Source: Gari tellinella
Taxonomy: Eukaryota > Mollusca > Bivalvia > Cardiida > Psammobiidae
NCBI GenBank assembly: GCA_922989275.2
Contig: OV277861.1
Coordinates: 37,512,623 to 37,576,622, forward strand
Direction of reading: 5' to 3'
Length of the DNA stretch: 64,000 bases
Part shown: piece after piece, positions 11,787 through 22,895 of the stretch
Position numbering within the stretch: the first letter of the stretch is position 1
Layout: each line of letters opens with the position of its first letter
Notes under the pieces: model-generated
The model's database searches: none
Told to the model about the DNA's origin: nothing
The model's input: the letters and a program-made list of their open reading frames with translations, nothing else
Position numbers and translations under genes: made by a program

Positions 11787-12062
11787 ATTTTTTTTGTTTT
11801 GATTTTACGTCGCTTTCACCTGTATGTCAGTCATATCGCGACGTCCAGCTAATTACAGGTGGAGGAAGACCCCAGAAGCCATTTATGCACTGTTTCAGGC
11901 ACAAATAGGCAACTGGGTAGAACCACCGACATTCCGCAAGCCAGCTGGAAGGCTTCCCCACATACAAAATCCGAACGACCCTACTGGGATTCGAACTCAC
12001 AGCGGTGAGATGCTTAGTGATGTTAGTCACAGTGACTATACCACTAGGCCATGGAGGCCCCC
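11787..12062 (-). mobile_element. tRNA-derived SINE, full length
   Basis: Read on the minus strand: head with A box TGGCCTAGTGGTATAGTC and B box GAGTTCGAATCCC (complement at 11986-11998). Then a body and the tail CTTCCTCCACCTGTAATTAG, CTGGACGTCGCGATATGACTG and AAAGCGACGTAAAA, ending A-rich. Confidence 0.85.
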
Positions 12063-12131
12063 GACAACCATTTACAAATTGTTTTTATGCCAAATATATT
12101 AGATGTCTCTTAAATGATTATAAATCCTGAT

Positions 12132-12382
12132 TACAAAGGAGAAAATGTTATTCTTTCCCCAAAAATGCGTTTACGCTAAATCTATTCATTCGTATGCAAA
12201 CAGTTTGGAGCCAGATTAGACGCCGGGAAACCCGGCGTCTGATCAGGCTTCGAACTGTTTGCCTTCTATGTTAAAATCAGCATTCAGAATTGTTAAAGAG
12301 GTGTCATTTTCTGCATTTTAGAACGATGCGTGTGCGTTTTGTTTGCGTTTTAACGGGAAAGAGTAACGTTTTCTCCACTGTA
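12132..12382 (+). mobile_element. MITE family A
   Basis: TACAAAGGAGAAAATG to TTTCTCCACTGTA; hairpin AACAGTTTGGAGCCAGATTA / GGCTTCGAACTGTTT. Confidence 0.85.
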
Positions 12383-12825
12383 AGCAATCAGTTACAACAC
12401 CTCATCAGAATCAATGCTAACCACGAAATCGCGACATTAAAAACTGTCAAAATTTTGAATTATAATAGTTCTAATCATTATGTACTGAGCGCCACTTGAC
12501 TGTTGCCCGTAATCAGATTCAAGCTACAAATCGTTATCCTCTGCTAAACGTAGGTGTGTTTCCAAATTGTTTGTGAATATTGGAGATTATGCAAATGACG
12601 AAATACATGTGGTTGGAGGACAATGGTAATATTGATGTATCATGATATCTCTTCAAAAACAAAAACAAGCACACGATGAACATTTGCTTCCTAGGTATCC
12701 ATATCAAAACAAATGTATGGTATTAACGATAAATTGACTACTGTTTTCAAAGTCCTCTTGAAATACAGCGAATGTAAATCAGAAGAAATCTGATGGCGGA
12801 ACTCTTTGCTTCCCTTCACCCTGCT

Positions 12826-13075
12826 TTAACCCTTTCCTCCCTGAAACATTAAAATGTACAATTCTAGTTTACAATTAGTCTAGTTCATTTTTGACTTTTT
12901 AGGGTTGATTTTTACTATATATGTCCATATGACAAACAGTGTAGGCCCTGATCAGAGGGCTCCTGAAGGAGCCCTCTGATCAGGGTCAACACTGTTTGCA
13001 TAGGACAAGTGTAATCTGCACAGAAACGCTGTTGCAAATGACGCATATATGCGTGACTAGGTTTCCAAGAGTTAA
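12826..13075 (+). mobile_element. MITE family D, well preserved
   Basis: TTAACCCTTTCCTCCCTG to CCAAGAGTTAA. Core CAAACAGTGTAGGCCCTGAT, CAGAGGGCTCCTGAAGGAGC and complement. Contains ACGCATATATGCGT before the right end. Confidence 0.9.
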
Positions 13076-13149
13076 GCGACCACCTGTCTTACTAGTATGG
13101 GGACTTATAGTTTACATGATCGCACTAGCGAATGGTTATACATGTAAAC

Positions 13150-13215
13150 AGTTCGGGTTCAGCTCAGACGCAAAATAACATGGTATCTGATCAGGTCAGG
13201 TTCCAAACTGTCTGA
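13150..13215. repeat. Decayed hairpin core
   Basis: AAACAGTTCGGGTTCAGCTC / GGTTCCAAACTGTCTGAATC; no family ends. Confidence 0.45.
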
Positions 13216-13734
13216 ATCCTGTTCTCAGACTTTTCATTTTACAAAACGCTATGGGTCATTGCTTATATATCAACCGAGACTCTAAGGACTGCCTAATCAA
13301 TAATGCATTGTCTTTTAAAGATCACTAAATTGGTCACTTTGTAAGGCTTAAAAGTCATTTCAAATAAAACGAGTGAAACGTGACTATCGGTATACACTGC
13401 GGAACTCAAAAACTATCAATATTTCATTTCTCGAACAAAAGCCGCAGTAATAATCCATATTCTAATTTATTCTCACTGATGAATTTTGAACAGTTCACAG
13501 AAACAAAGGTTATTGAGTAGAAGTTCAGTTTAATTGTTTTCAGTTTTAATTATTAAAGTACATTTACAGTCCAATTTATATATTTCGGACTCGCTTAAGT
13601 TGAATATATATGTAGCTCAAACTAAAAACGTGGCTTAGCCACTTTTTAACTTTGAGTTACAGATGCAATTATTTTCGATTTAATGAAATTGAAGAATAGA
13701 AATACGCTTTTATTCGACAATAGCGAGCTCGACA

Positions 13735-13976
13735 TAAAGTGGAGAATCTATTATTCTTTCCCAATAAACGCGTTTACGCTAAAACTATTATGTGCAGTGC
13801 AAATAGTTTGGAGCCAGATCAGACGCCGGGTAACTGATCAGGCTCCAAACTGTTTGCCACCAAGATAAACAAGAATTATCAGAATTGTCCAAAAGTTGTT
13901 CTTTTCTACGTTTTAGTGCTTTGCGTTTGCGTACGTTTGCGTTTAAACGGGAAAGAATAACAGATTCTCCACTGTA
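13735..13976 (+). mobile_element. MITE family A, subfamily A2
   Basis: Start GGAGAATCTATTATTC, internal CACCAAGATAAACAAGAATT, TACGTTTTAGTGCTTTGCG, end CAGATTCTCCACTGTA. Right half of the core shortened (GGGTAACTGATCAGG). A2 copies in this window are strikingly alike. Confidence 0.9.
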
Positions 13977-14025
13977 TCGAGGTTCGACTATAATTAATCA
14001 TATTTCAATAAGTGTTTACATTAAT

Positions 14026-14083
14026 GATACAGTGAAGCCTCGATAACTCGAACTTGCTGAAGTCGAGTTTTCTCTGTATTTCA
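14026..14083. mobile_element. Family H terminus cut by a family A insertion
   Basis: ATACAGTGAAGCCTCGATAA, CTCGAACTTGCTGAAGTCGA: end of the AACCTCGATATCTCGAACTC family (H), interrupted by the family A copy that follows. Confidence 0.6.
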
Positions 14084-14334
14084 TACGGTGGAGAATCTGT
14101 TATTCTTTCCCGTTTAAACGCAAACGAAACGTAAAGGCAACACACTGAAATGGTTAAAATGACAACATTTTGATAATTTAATCTTTTCATCTTAATCTGA
14201 GTGGCAAACAGTTTGGAGCCTGATCAGACGCCGGGTTACCCGGCGTCTGATCTGGCTCCAAACTGTTTGCAAAGGAAATAATAGTTTTAGCGTAAACGCG
14301 TTTATTGGGTAAGAATAACGTTTTCTCCACTGTA
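14084..14334 (-). mobile_element. MITE family A, well preserved
   Basis: TACGGTGGAGAATCTG to TTTCTCCACTGTA; 65-bp hairpin near-perfect apart from one loop-proximal change. Reverse orientation. Confidence 0.92.
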
Positions 14335-14357
14335 GTAATACTGTATGTTAGTCACTC

Positions 14358-14620
14358 AACCCATTACCCTATACGGCATAGCCTGTTTCAAGTTTTGAAA
14401 ATAGGTGATCACTTAAAGCTGGTTGAAAGTAAAGCAGAATGCGCCCAAAGGCTCACTCTACTTTACTGTCAACATGCTTTAAACTATAATCTTCTAGAAA
14501 ATAGAAACTATTTTAATAGCACATATGTCATTACTGCATAAAGGGGAACTACTTCTTCAATATAGGAATACACTAAAGGCGTAAACATTAAAAATGCGTA
14601 TTTATGCGGTAAAAGGTTAA
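14358..14620. mobile_element. MITE family B
   Basis: CAACCCATTACCCTATACGG to GTAAAAGGTTAAA; core TTAAAGCTGGTTGAAAGTAA and complement. Confidence 0.7.
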
Positions 14621-14736
14621 ATCGAAGTTTAATGTATAAAACAGTTTAACTTTAAATAATTGAACCCATAACTGTCTTGTAAAATATATCAACTGCTTTA
14701 TACCAAATCAACTGTCTTTATAGACCTGTATACTCG

Positions 14737-14936
14737 TTAACACATTCACTGTCATGACGTCATCAAATTTAAATAATTGTCGTCTGCTTTTATTTCTCAA
14801 ATCTAAATAATAGGTATTTGACTTTAAATATTAAAATGAATGTCAAACAGTTTGGATTCTGATCAGACGCCGCGTCACGCGGCCTCTGACAAGAATCCAA
14901 ACTGTTTGCAAATAACAATAATTGTACTCGGGTTAA
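14737..14936 (+). mobile_element. MITE family E
   Basis: TTAACACATTCACTGTCATG, GACGTCATC, TTGTCGTCTGCTTTTATTTC, core CAAACAGTTTGGATTCTGAT and complement, right end GGGTTAA. Confidence 0.85.
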
Positions 14937-15324
14937 GGCAGTGAAGGTAACTGCCTATTGATATTAATATCTACAATTACATTTAGTTAGGTTTGGAATG
15001 TCCTGCAGTTTGTCAACAGTTTCTGGCTTTATTGCCGAGATCGATGGTCTGCACAACAAAAGCATTCAACTGAATTCTACTCAGTTTTATGAACATTAAA
15101 ATCAATTATAAATGCATGTACTATCATTATAAATTAAGTCGCTTTTTGCCTCCTTCAGAGCCAAGCTCGACCGCACTTCTGTAATGTTTTCAAACCAAGC
15201 AGAAAATTAATGTTCAGTTAATTCCTATTGAACGCTATAATCTAAAAACATTAGGTCTAGTGCAAACAAGTTGGAGCCCGAAGTGGCTGTAGGTAACCCG
15301 GCGTCTTTGCAGAATCCAAAGTGT

Positions 15325-15573
15325 TTGTTTCCTCCCTGAAACCTCAAATGAACAATTCTAATTTTCAATTTAGTCTAGTGCATTTTATATTTTTAAGGGT
15401 TATATTTTACAATATAATTATGTCAATATAACAAACAGTGTTGACCCTGATCAGAGGGCTCCTTAAGGAGCCCTCTGATCAGGGTCTACACTGTATGCAC
15501 TCGACACGTTTAGGCTTCACATGTACCATATTTGCCAATGTTGCAAATAAGTGTGACTAGGGTCACAAATTAA
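15325..15573 (+). mobile_element. MITE family D
   Basis: GTTTCCTCCCTGAAACCTC to CACAAATTAA. Core CAAACAGTGTTGACCCTGAT, CAGAGGGCTCCTTAAGGAGC: a perfect stem. Left TTAA eroded. Confidence 0.85.
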
Positions 15574-15984
15574 AAAGTAGAATCTGATACATTTTCAAGA
15601 ATCTATCGATATGTGAAATATTAACAACATCAAATGATACCTTAATTTGCTGTGACATAAGATTTTATGCAATTTATGATATCTAACTTGTAGTTAGGTT
15701 ATGAGTTCATGTATACATAACGGTACAAGGAAAGAAGTCTATAAGCATGTGAACTATTTGAAATAAAATGTGTTGGAACCAAGAACCTGTCATTTGGTGC
15801 ATTTGAATGCGAAGAGTTTGTGTTAAATTTCATTAAAACGGGAGAGAATATCTATATAAAGTCCATTCACCTGCAGAGTGGGTTGAGACGTTGCTTTAGG
15901 GTGATACTATTAAAGAAGCGACTTTCAACAAACAACATAGATCTTAACCTCTTTAATCTCTTAACCAGAGTACATTTGTTTGTT

Positions 15985-16200
15985 TGTTTGTTAACGTCCG
16001 TTTCTACCATCTATGGACTAATTTGACGCCCAAGAGAGAGGGAGCGGATACAGAGAACACGGATGCGATGCCCTACCCTAATTACCGACAAAGTTCTCTG
16101 GTTCTTTTAGATGCCCAGTGTAAATCATTGATACATCGGACCTCGGTTTTATAAAGTGTCATCCGAAAGACTTGGTCGAGTGTGGTACATGTATCACTGG
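15985..16200. mobile_element. Possible decayed mollusc SINE
   Basis: TTTGTTTGTTTGTTAACGTC at one end and CATCCGAAAGACTTGGTCGA at the other resemble parts of a common mollusc SINE. No A/B boxes are clear, so this is tentative. Confidence 0.3.
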
Positions 16201-16227
16201 ACCACGTCCGCGGGTGAGTACCAGAGT

Positions 16228-16380
16228 TATTTGCAAACAGTTTGGACGCCGCGTAATAATAATAATGATAAAAATAATAATGATAATCATTATAGTACTA
16301 CTAATGATAGCAAACGACAATTATTTAAAGTTGATGACGTCATGGAAGTGAGGGGTTTTAGTCAGACGTCGCATTAACAT
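16228..16380. mobile_element. MITE family E fragment with AAT microsatellite in its core
   Basis: GCAAACAGTTTGGACGCCGC, then an AAT/GAT-rich array where the hairpin loop would be, then GACAATTATTTAAAGTTGAT and GACGTCATGGAAGTGAGGGG. Confidence 0.55.
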
Positions 16381-16990
16381 CGCCTCAATTTATCTATATC
16401 TTTATCGTACATTACGTCTCAGAGTATTTATCCTCACATACTTTTGAATTGCGATATGACAAAATCAGACATAAATTGCACTGCCGACTTGTGTAGACCA
16501 TGTACTGTCGTCATCTTAAGACCACAATGTTAGTTTGGGCAACACTGCCCAAATGGGTTTTAATACCGTGTTTTAATATTGTTACACAAAAGCTGACTGG
16601 TCTCGATCTACACTGATCGCAATTAAATAAGTCTAGTTTAACATGGTACGGTCCCATATTTATTACAATGAAACGTCTATCTTCCGAACCCCTCTGGATC
16701 CAAGTTCATAAAGTGTCTGAGTTGAGTCTGAAATCGTTATCAATCATTTTATTGTCGAGATTTTTGCCAACCAAAATAATTGTACTGCTCAAGAACGATC
16801 GTAAACTCAACTCTAACGCTTTATTACCTGTGGGCTTGCTAAAAAGGCATCAACATTTGGATTCAAGTGGACTAAAACCCCACAGGAACAACAAAAAAGT
16901 AAATCATTTTATTATTTAAAGACGTTTCGATATGAAGGATGATTTGTGGCATAAAAAATGAACTCGAATGCCACCAGTCTCTAAGGAGCT
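16381..16990. other. No recognised gene
   Basis: Contains GATCCAAGTTCATAAAGTGT, matching the GGTCCAAGGTTATAAAG termini seen near 17300, 47335 and 53530; otherwise nothing recognised. Confidence 0.45.
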
Positions 16991-17189
16991 TTGCTCTGGT
17001 GCTTGCATATATAAAATATAAGGCGTTATTCTTTCCCGTTTAAACCCAACATAACGCAAATACAATGCTATGAAATATAGAAAATTACAAAGAAAGTTAT
17101 AAAGATTTACGTTAGTTTTACTGGCGAAAACGTTTTTAACCTGATCAGACAACGGGCTGCCTGAAGTCTGGATCCAATGTTATAATTTT

Positions 17190-17301
17190 TTTGAGTTGAG
17201 TTAAGAGCAGTTCTCAAGCATTTGATTGGTCAGATTTGAGCATACATGTAGGCTCAAATCTGACCAATCAAATGCTTGAGAACTAAATCAGACTCAACTC
17301 A
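17190..17301. repeat. Foldback with TACATGTA in the loop
   Basis: Arms GTTCTCAAGCATTTGATTGG / CCAATCAAATGCTTGAGAAC flank a loop containing CATACATGTAGG. A related, shorter foldback is at 53528-53635. Confidence 0.85.
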
Positions 17302-17329
17302 CACGCTTTATTACCTTGGACCCTGATCT

Positions 17330-17785
17330 TACAGTGGAGAAGGCGTTATTCTTTCCCAATAAACGCGTTTACGCTAATGCGTTAACTTCCTATGCAAACA
17401 GATTGGAGCTAGATCAGACGGCACTCAGATTAAAACAAATAGTCGGAATTGTTATACAGTGGAGAATCTGTTATTCTTTCCCGTTTAAACGCAAACGTAC
17501 GCAAACGCAAAACACTAAAACGTAGGAAATAACAACTTTTGGACAATTCTGATAATTCTTGTTTATCTTGGTGGCAAACAGTTTGGAGCCTGATCAGACG
17601 CCGGGTTACCCGGCGTCTGATCTGGCTCCAAACTGTTTGCACTGTAAATAATAGTTTTAGCGTAAACTCGTTTATTGGGAAAGAATAACAGATTCTCCAC
17701 TGTAATTGTCAGAAAGTCATTTTCTACATTTCACTGCAATGCGCGTATGCATTTCGATACGTTTAAACTTGAAACATAACGCTTA
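17330..17785 (+). mobile_element. MITE family A interrupted by a second family A copy
   Basis: Left part 17330-17454 ends ...AGTCGGAATTGT; the right part resumes after 17704 with ATTGTCAGAAAGTCATTTTC. The host copy has lost most of its right hairpin arm. A further right-end piece lies at 17780-17835. Confidence 0.8.
17455..17704 (-). mobile_element. MITE family A2 nested in an older family A
   Basis: TACAGTGGAGAATCTG to CAGATTCTCCACTGTA, 250 bp, near-perfect hairpin. Insertion at a TA inside the host copy shows the TA target directly. Confidence 0.92.
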
Positions 17786-17843
17786 TTGTTTTAGCACAAA
17801 CGCGTTTACTGGGAAAGAATAACGTATTCACCCGTGAACGATG

Positions 17844-18250
17844 TACAGTCGAGCCTCGATATCACGTACTCGCTTAACTTTTGTGCCCTAGTCCCGCATA
17901 TAGGCGTCCTTTTCAAACAGTTTACATGTGAATAGTACACTTGTCCTGTGCAAACAGTGAAGACCCAGATCAGAGGGCTCCGAAAGGAGCCCTCTGATCA
18001 GGGTCTTCACTGTTTGTCATAATGCCAAACAGTCACAAAAACAACCCTTAAAAGTCAGAAATGGACTAGACTTAAATGGAAACTGGAATTGTCCATTTAA
18101 AGTTTCAGGGAGGAAAGAGTTAACCCGAACTGTCCGATCGTTCGACACATGAACTGCATTATTTCATGCTCGGTTCGGTCGCCACGTTTTAACTTTGAAA
18201 TATGGGTATGTTCGATTTAACCGAGTTCGAGATATCGAAGTTCGACTGTA
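17844..18250. mobile_element. MITE family H carrying a nested family D
   Basis: TACAGTCGAGCCTCGATATC to GATATCGAAGTTCGACTGTA with TA ends (Tc1/mariner/pogo-like), interrupted at CGC-TTAA by family D (17874-18123). Confidence 0.85.
17874..18123 (-). mobile_element. MITE family D nested in family H
   Basis: TTAACTTTTGTGCCCTAG to AGGGAGGAAAGAGTTAA with TTAA at both borders. Core CAGTGAAGACCCAGATCAGA, GGGCTCCGAAAGGAGCCC. Confidence 0.92.
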
Positions 18251-18578
18251 GTTTCAATTGCCTATATTGTCTGGTTCCGCACTCTGACCGCTGACTCTGT
18301 GAAAGAGGAGTGGTGGCTATTTACTTAGTCTGACCAATGATTCATTGGGCTTGCCATTGCATAGATGTCTAGAGGTGATCTTGATTACATTTTTTTATTT
18401 TAACAAATCAATGGTTTTGGATATCGTTCAGGTTAGTGCTTGTTGTATTATACAGCTTTAATACCTACAATGCTGATTATTCAAATGGAACCAGAGGTTT
18501 GTTTTAGAGAGCGTATAACGGAGAAATTATTGTTTCCCGTTTAAACGCAAACGAAACGAACATGCAACACTTTATATA

Positions 18579-19107
18579 TACAGTGGAGAAAACGTTATTC
18601 TTTCCCAATAAACGTGTTAACGCTAAAACTGATATTTCCAATGCAAACAGTTTTAGCTAGATCAGACACCGGGTAACCCGGCGTCTGATCAGGCTACAAA
18701 CTGTTTGTCGTCTTGGTTAAAATCAATAGTCAGAATTGTCAAAAAGTTGTCATTTTCTCCATTATAGTGCAATGCGTTGGCGTTTTGTTTGCGTTTAAAC
18801 GGGAAAGAATAACTTTTCAATCTCTTTCTTTTTTCTTTCTCTATATACTGCTACACGCCCCTTTCGGGTATTACGAGCAGGGGCACTTTTTAGGTGCACC
18901 AATGGGACTGTACCTGGCCGGTCACTTTATCCTGACACCGACGAACCAGTTGTAATGCTAACCCGAAATCCTGAGCGCCAAGGAGGGAAGCCATTACTAC
19001 CAATGTTTAAGTCTTTGGTTTGACCCGGCCGGGGATTGAACCCACAACCTCCCGCACTGCAAGCGGACACTCTACCACTAAGCCACGCAGCCGGTGTCTC
19101 CTCTGTA
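18579..19107 (+). mobile_element. MITE family A, apparently split by a SINE
   Basis: TACAGTGGAGAAAACG, core AACAGTTTTAGCTAGATCAG, TTTAAACGGGAAAGAATAAC at 18795-18814. The expected right end TCTCCTCTGTA reappears only at 19097-19107, after a SINE. Confidence 0.7.
18820..19094 (-). mobile_element. tRNA-Cys-like SINE
   Basis: On the minus strand the head 19094-19022 folds as a tRNA: GCTTAGTGGTAGAG D arm, TCCGC-TTGCAGT-GCGGG anticodon arm (anticodon GCA), GGGTTCAATCCCC T arm. No clean acceptor stem is seen. A ~190-bp body and an AG-rich tail follow, so this is a SINE rather than a functional tRNA gene. Confidence 0.75.
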
Positions 19108-19424
19108 ACCGAAATCTGATCTGGCATCAAACATTTTACAAGGGACATTATTGTTTTAGCATATATATACGATTTTACTTCTTACGGTCTTCTCAACTAC
19201 ATGTTTACAAGAACTCAGAGACAGGCGCCTTTTAACTGCATGCTACGTTTTAGTTATCCCGCATTTTGTAATCATCTGTAAAAGAAATTGTTTACGGGCA
19301 TTTTTTATCAAACAACACTCATTTCCACATTAATACGTCTATTTTAAATTATTCATTCACTATAGGACCCTTTTTCTTTTTATAGAGTCATAAATATGTA
19401 CCATAAAATATATTTTCTATACAT

Positions 19425-19520
19425 TATCAGATAATATCTTAAAGCAGGCTGAATGTAAAAGCAGAATGCGCCTTAAGGCACATTCTGCTTTATTTTCAAT
19501 CTGCTTCAGATAATTATCTT
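19425..19520. mobile_element. MITE family B core
   Basis: TTAAAGCAGGCTGAATGTAA, GCGCCTTAAGGCACATTCTG and complement. Outer arms lost. Confidence 0.7.
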
Positions 19521-19574
19521 TTTTCAATACTTGATACAGGCTATTGGGAAATACAATGCAGGTTAATACATACA

Positions 19575-19734
19575 TACAGTCGAACTTCGATATCTCGAAC
19601 TCGGTTAAATCGAACATACCCGTATTTCAAAGTTAAAATGTTCGACCTAACCGAGCATTAAATCGTGCAGTTCATGTGTCGAACTATCGGATAGTTCGAA
19701 TTAAGCGAGTTCGAGATATTAAAGTTCGATTGTA
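19575..19734. mobile_element. MITE family H, complete
   Basis: TACAGTCGAACTTCGATATC to GATATTAAAGTTCGATTGTA, 160 bp, TA ends, GTTAAAATGTTCGACCTAAC inside. Confidence 0.85.
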
Positions 19735-20115
19735 TTTGCTGAATGTTCTTCTACTTCAAAGATCTAGTAAACAGTTCCTTCATTATATTGAATTTATTGT
19801 TTCCTCATTATATTACTTTTTACCAAAATGTTGTTCACAGAGTGAAGCATATATAGGTGCTACACCCATAATGTTTTGAAATACGCCCATTATACACAAT
19901 TAAGAAAAGAAACCTGAAAATATGAAAAGGAAAATTACTTTTTAACTCATTTTGATGCATTTAAACCGGCGATTATTTCATTTGTGTCCTGTAATAGTAT
20001 CGTTCCGAATTAAATCTTTATTCAAATGCTCAAAACTGTTTGCAATGTGTGTCTACGCGTCGATTATAATATGAGTTAACCAACCATTGCCTTACTCTAA
20101 GCGTAATGCAATACA
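19735..20115. other. No recognised feature
   Basis: AT-rich sequence; no coding or repeat signal identified. Confidence 0.5.
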
Positions 20116-20248
20116 TGTTTAAAATGTGCACGTTTATTTCAAATCCAGTAAACCGGCATCTGAACTGGACCTATACTGTTTGTAATAAAAAATAATCGGT
20201 TAAGCACAAACGTATTTATTGGAAAGAATAACATCTTCCCTCACTGTA
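20116..20248 (-). mobile_element. MITE family A, right-half fragment
   Basis: GTAAACCGGCATCTGAACTG, ATACTGTTTGTAAT, AGCACAAACGTATTTATTGG, TCACTGTA. Confidence 0.55.
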
Positions 20249-20331
20249 TGCTGCAACTCTTCTGATGAGTTCAGTAAAGAAATCGCTGGCCGTCGATGGC
20301 CATCGATTGCGAGTTGGCTACCGGTCTGAAA

Positions 20332-20571
20332 TACAGTGGAGAAAAAAACCGTTATTCATCGTTTCAAACGCAAACGCATTGCAATGATATATAGAAAAAG
20401 ACAAGTTTTTGACAATTTTGACAATCAGTTTTAATCTGAGTGGCAAACAGTTTGAAGCCTGATCAGACGCCGGGTTACCCGGCCTCTGATCTGGCTCCAA
20501 ACTGTTTGCAATGGAAATAATAGTTTAAGCGTAACCGAGGTTATTTGGAAGGAAACGTTTTCTCTACTGTA
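20332..20571 (-). mobile_element. MITE family A
   Basis: TACAGTGGAGAAAAAAACCG to TTTTCTCTACTGTA; strong hairpin GGCAAACAGTTTGAAGCCTG / TGGCTCCAAACTGTTTGC. Confidence 0.88.
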
Positions 20572-20914
20572 CTCTGCACGCTGCACACGGGGCACAAACT
20601 GCTAATAAGCTAAACAGTAAACAATGGTAATTGAACGCGCTACTGATCAATTAACAACTCCCTGATTACTCATTATCTGAGTCTACATTGTCTTGTGGAT
20701 TACATGATTTAAGCCATACTGAAGTATTTACATAGTGAAAATATCTATGTTTCTAACCAACTTTAGTGTCAGTTAAAAGGAAACTTATTGGTCCGCGTTT
20801 TTATTCATTTCCTTTGAGTGTTCAATTTCGATAACAAACTATAAAAAGGTAGTTTTTTATCAATTAACTAAGACTGGCAGGTAAATAATTTTTGTTATCA
20901 AAATATCATTAATC

Positions 20915-21074
20915 CATTTGTTCCTAACGTCCCATATAAGGGACATTTGCTGACAGTGTATACTCTGATCAGACGCCGAACAATGCGTATAATCAGATTC
21001 TACACTGTTTGCTGATAGGACTTTTAATATGAAACAAAAACAAAAATGAAACTTTAGACCAGGCACACCTTACA
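20915..21074 (+). mobile_element. MITE family C, left end lost
   Basis: CCCATATAAGGGACATTTGC, ACAGTGTATACTCTGATCAG, complement, TGATAGGACTTTTAATATGA, then ACCAGGCACACC. Confidence 0.75.
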
Positions 21075-21288
21075 TTAACCCTTAGCCCGCCAAATAAATT
21101 GTCGTCTGCTATATTTCTCGTCTGCTTCAAGTTTCAAAGTGCTTCAAAGTTGCTCAAAATTGCTGAACATTTTGTCCGAGTGTCAAACAGCTTGGATCCG
21201 GATGAGACGCCGAGTTACTCGGCGTCTCATCCGGATCCAAGCTGTTTGCATATAAAGCTATAGTCGTGACTGGCAGGCTAAGGGTTAA
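21075..21288 (+). mobile_element. MITE family E with perfect stem
   Basis: TTAACCCTTAGCCCGCC to GCAGGCTAAGGGTTAA; stem CAAACAGCTTGGATCCGGAT, GAGACGCCGAGTTACTCGGC and complement. A half copy (GTTACGCGGCGTCTGATC...AAAGGGTTAA) follows at 21325-21390. Confidence 0.9.
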
Positions 21289-21390
21289 AATGGACAAATC
21301 CAATATATAACAATGGAACAAACCCCGTTACGCGGCGTCTGATCTATTTGCAAATGCGCTTTATGACGTCATTCAAAGTGAAAGGGTTAA

Positions 21391-22510
21391 AAGCCTAAAG
21401 AACTAATTTTAAATAGAAAATACATTGCTGACGATGGTTTTACAACGAGTAAAAAGATACATTCACTAGCATGTACATTGTATTTAGCGAGCACTCACAA
21501 TACGATATATTAATTGTGTAGCCATTGAAGCATCTGGCAGCTAGATGCAATGTAAAATGCTGCTATAGGCGGTTGCCTGTGTTAAAATCTGTAGCCGCTT
21601 AATACGTGACTGATTGTAATGTGTAACATAATGATAGCAAAGAAGTAATCACATAATCTGAAAAAGTATAAAATCACAAATTAGCTTAATCTTTTAAAAC
21701 AGATAAGCTAATGCACACGTAGCAGGTGACAGCTACAATTGGCATACACGTGCTTTATCCATGCATGTTCTAGTACCGTAATATGAAAAGTCGGACTTTG
21801 ATGTCGCTTAACTAGAATGTCCCGGTCACGAAAGAATATAAAAGAATATCCCGTATTTCTGCAATTTATTGTCATTATTTTCACCTCATTTAAGTGGGAT
21901 ATTTCCTTATTGTTCGACTTAAACTAGTTAAACTAGTTCGAAATACTGAGGTTCGACTGTCTTGTATCGCTTGATTAATATATAAGTGTCTATCAACTAG
22001 CATTTCATATTTCTTTTCTAAATACCGGTAATAAGAAACATGAAAAAAATCACGCCGATACCCGTACATATTACGACATTGCTTAGATGTTGCATAAGTT
22101 GGTGTCTGATCTGGACCCAAATCCTTTTTTAACGTCAGTCATTTCATGATTAAGATAAGGGTGACATGAAATGCATTATCACACTCATGCATTGGGCTCA
22201 TGCCCATGTTTGATATAATTACCTGGCTTACAGTGGAATTTAACAGAACAATTGCCTGTAAAGCGCCTCCCAATGATAACGCGTTATGTCATCAACTAGA
22301 TTGAACTATAGGAATGTATTAACGTTTTTAGTGATAAATTGACATAAATACGCCATCAAGTACAACAAACCATATACTGAACGGCGTTTATTCTATGAAT
22401 TTCCTAAAATACTCCATTGTTCGCCTTTAACTTAATCCTCAACCGAAAACAATAGTTCCACTGTATACAGTCGTGAATACAATCATACTGTAATAAATAT
22501 TTGTTTCATA
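21391..22510. other. No gene; one decayed family H end
   Basis: 21883-21962 holds GTTCGAAATACTGAGGTTCG, a family H end. The rest has no recognisable signal. Confidence 0.5.
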
Positions 22511-22514
22511 TCCT

Positions 22515-22605
22515 AACAGATGATAGCTTAAAGCAGGCAGAAACTAAAGCAGAATACTCCTTCAGGGACATTCCGCTTTACTTTCAGTTACATTTCCTTT
22601 TCATT
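22515..22605. mobile_element. MITE family B core
   Basis: TTAAAGCAGGCAGAAACTAA, AGCAGAATACTCC and partial complement. Confidence 0.6.
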
Positions 22606-22895
22606 GCTATTGTTAATCTTTATTGTCCTTTAAGAAAAATGTACACAACAGTATTGTAAACAAGCAGACGACTATATTGTAGACCTATTAGAAGGGGAGG
22701 GATGTTACTAACGTTGGAACTACTTGTAGCACATGTATTTATAAGTAAATTTCATCATTTGAATTGTATAGTTATATGAACTTTTGTACAAATATTGGGC
22801 AATAAAATATGTTTAAAATAAAACTAGAACTTTCAGTTTGCGGTGTTTAAGCAACCATCTGTCATCAGTATGGAAACACGCTATGAGGTATAGAT

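Noticed and set aside
19022..19094. tRNA-Cys gene (GCA) on the minus strand
   Set aside because: Acceptor stem is imperfect, a SINE body and A-rich tail follow directly, and it lies within repeat debris. Better called a SINE head.
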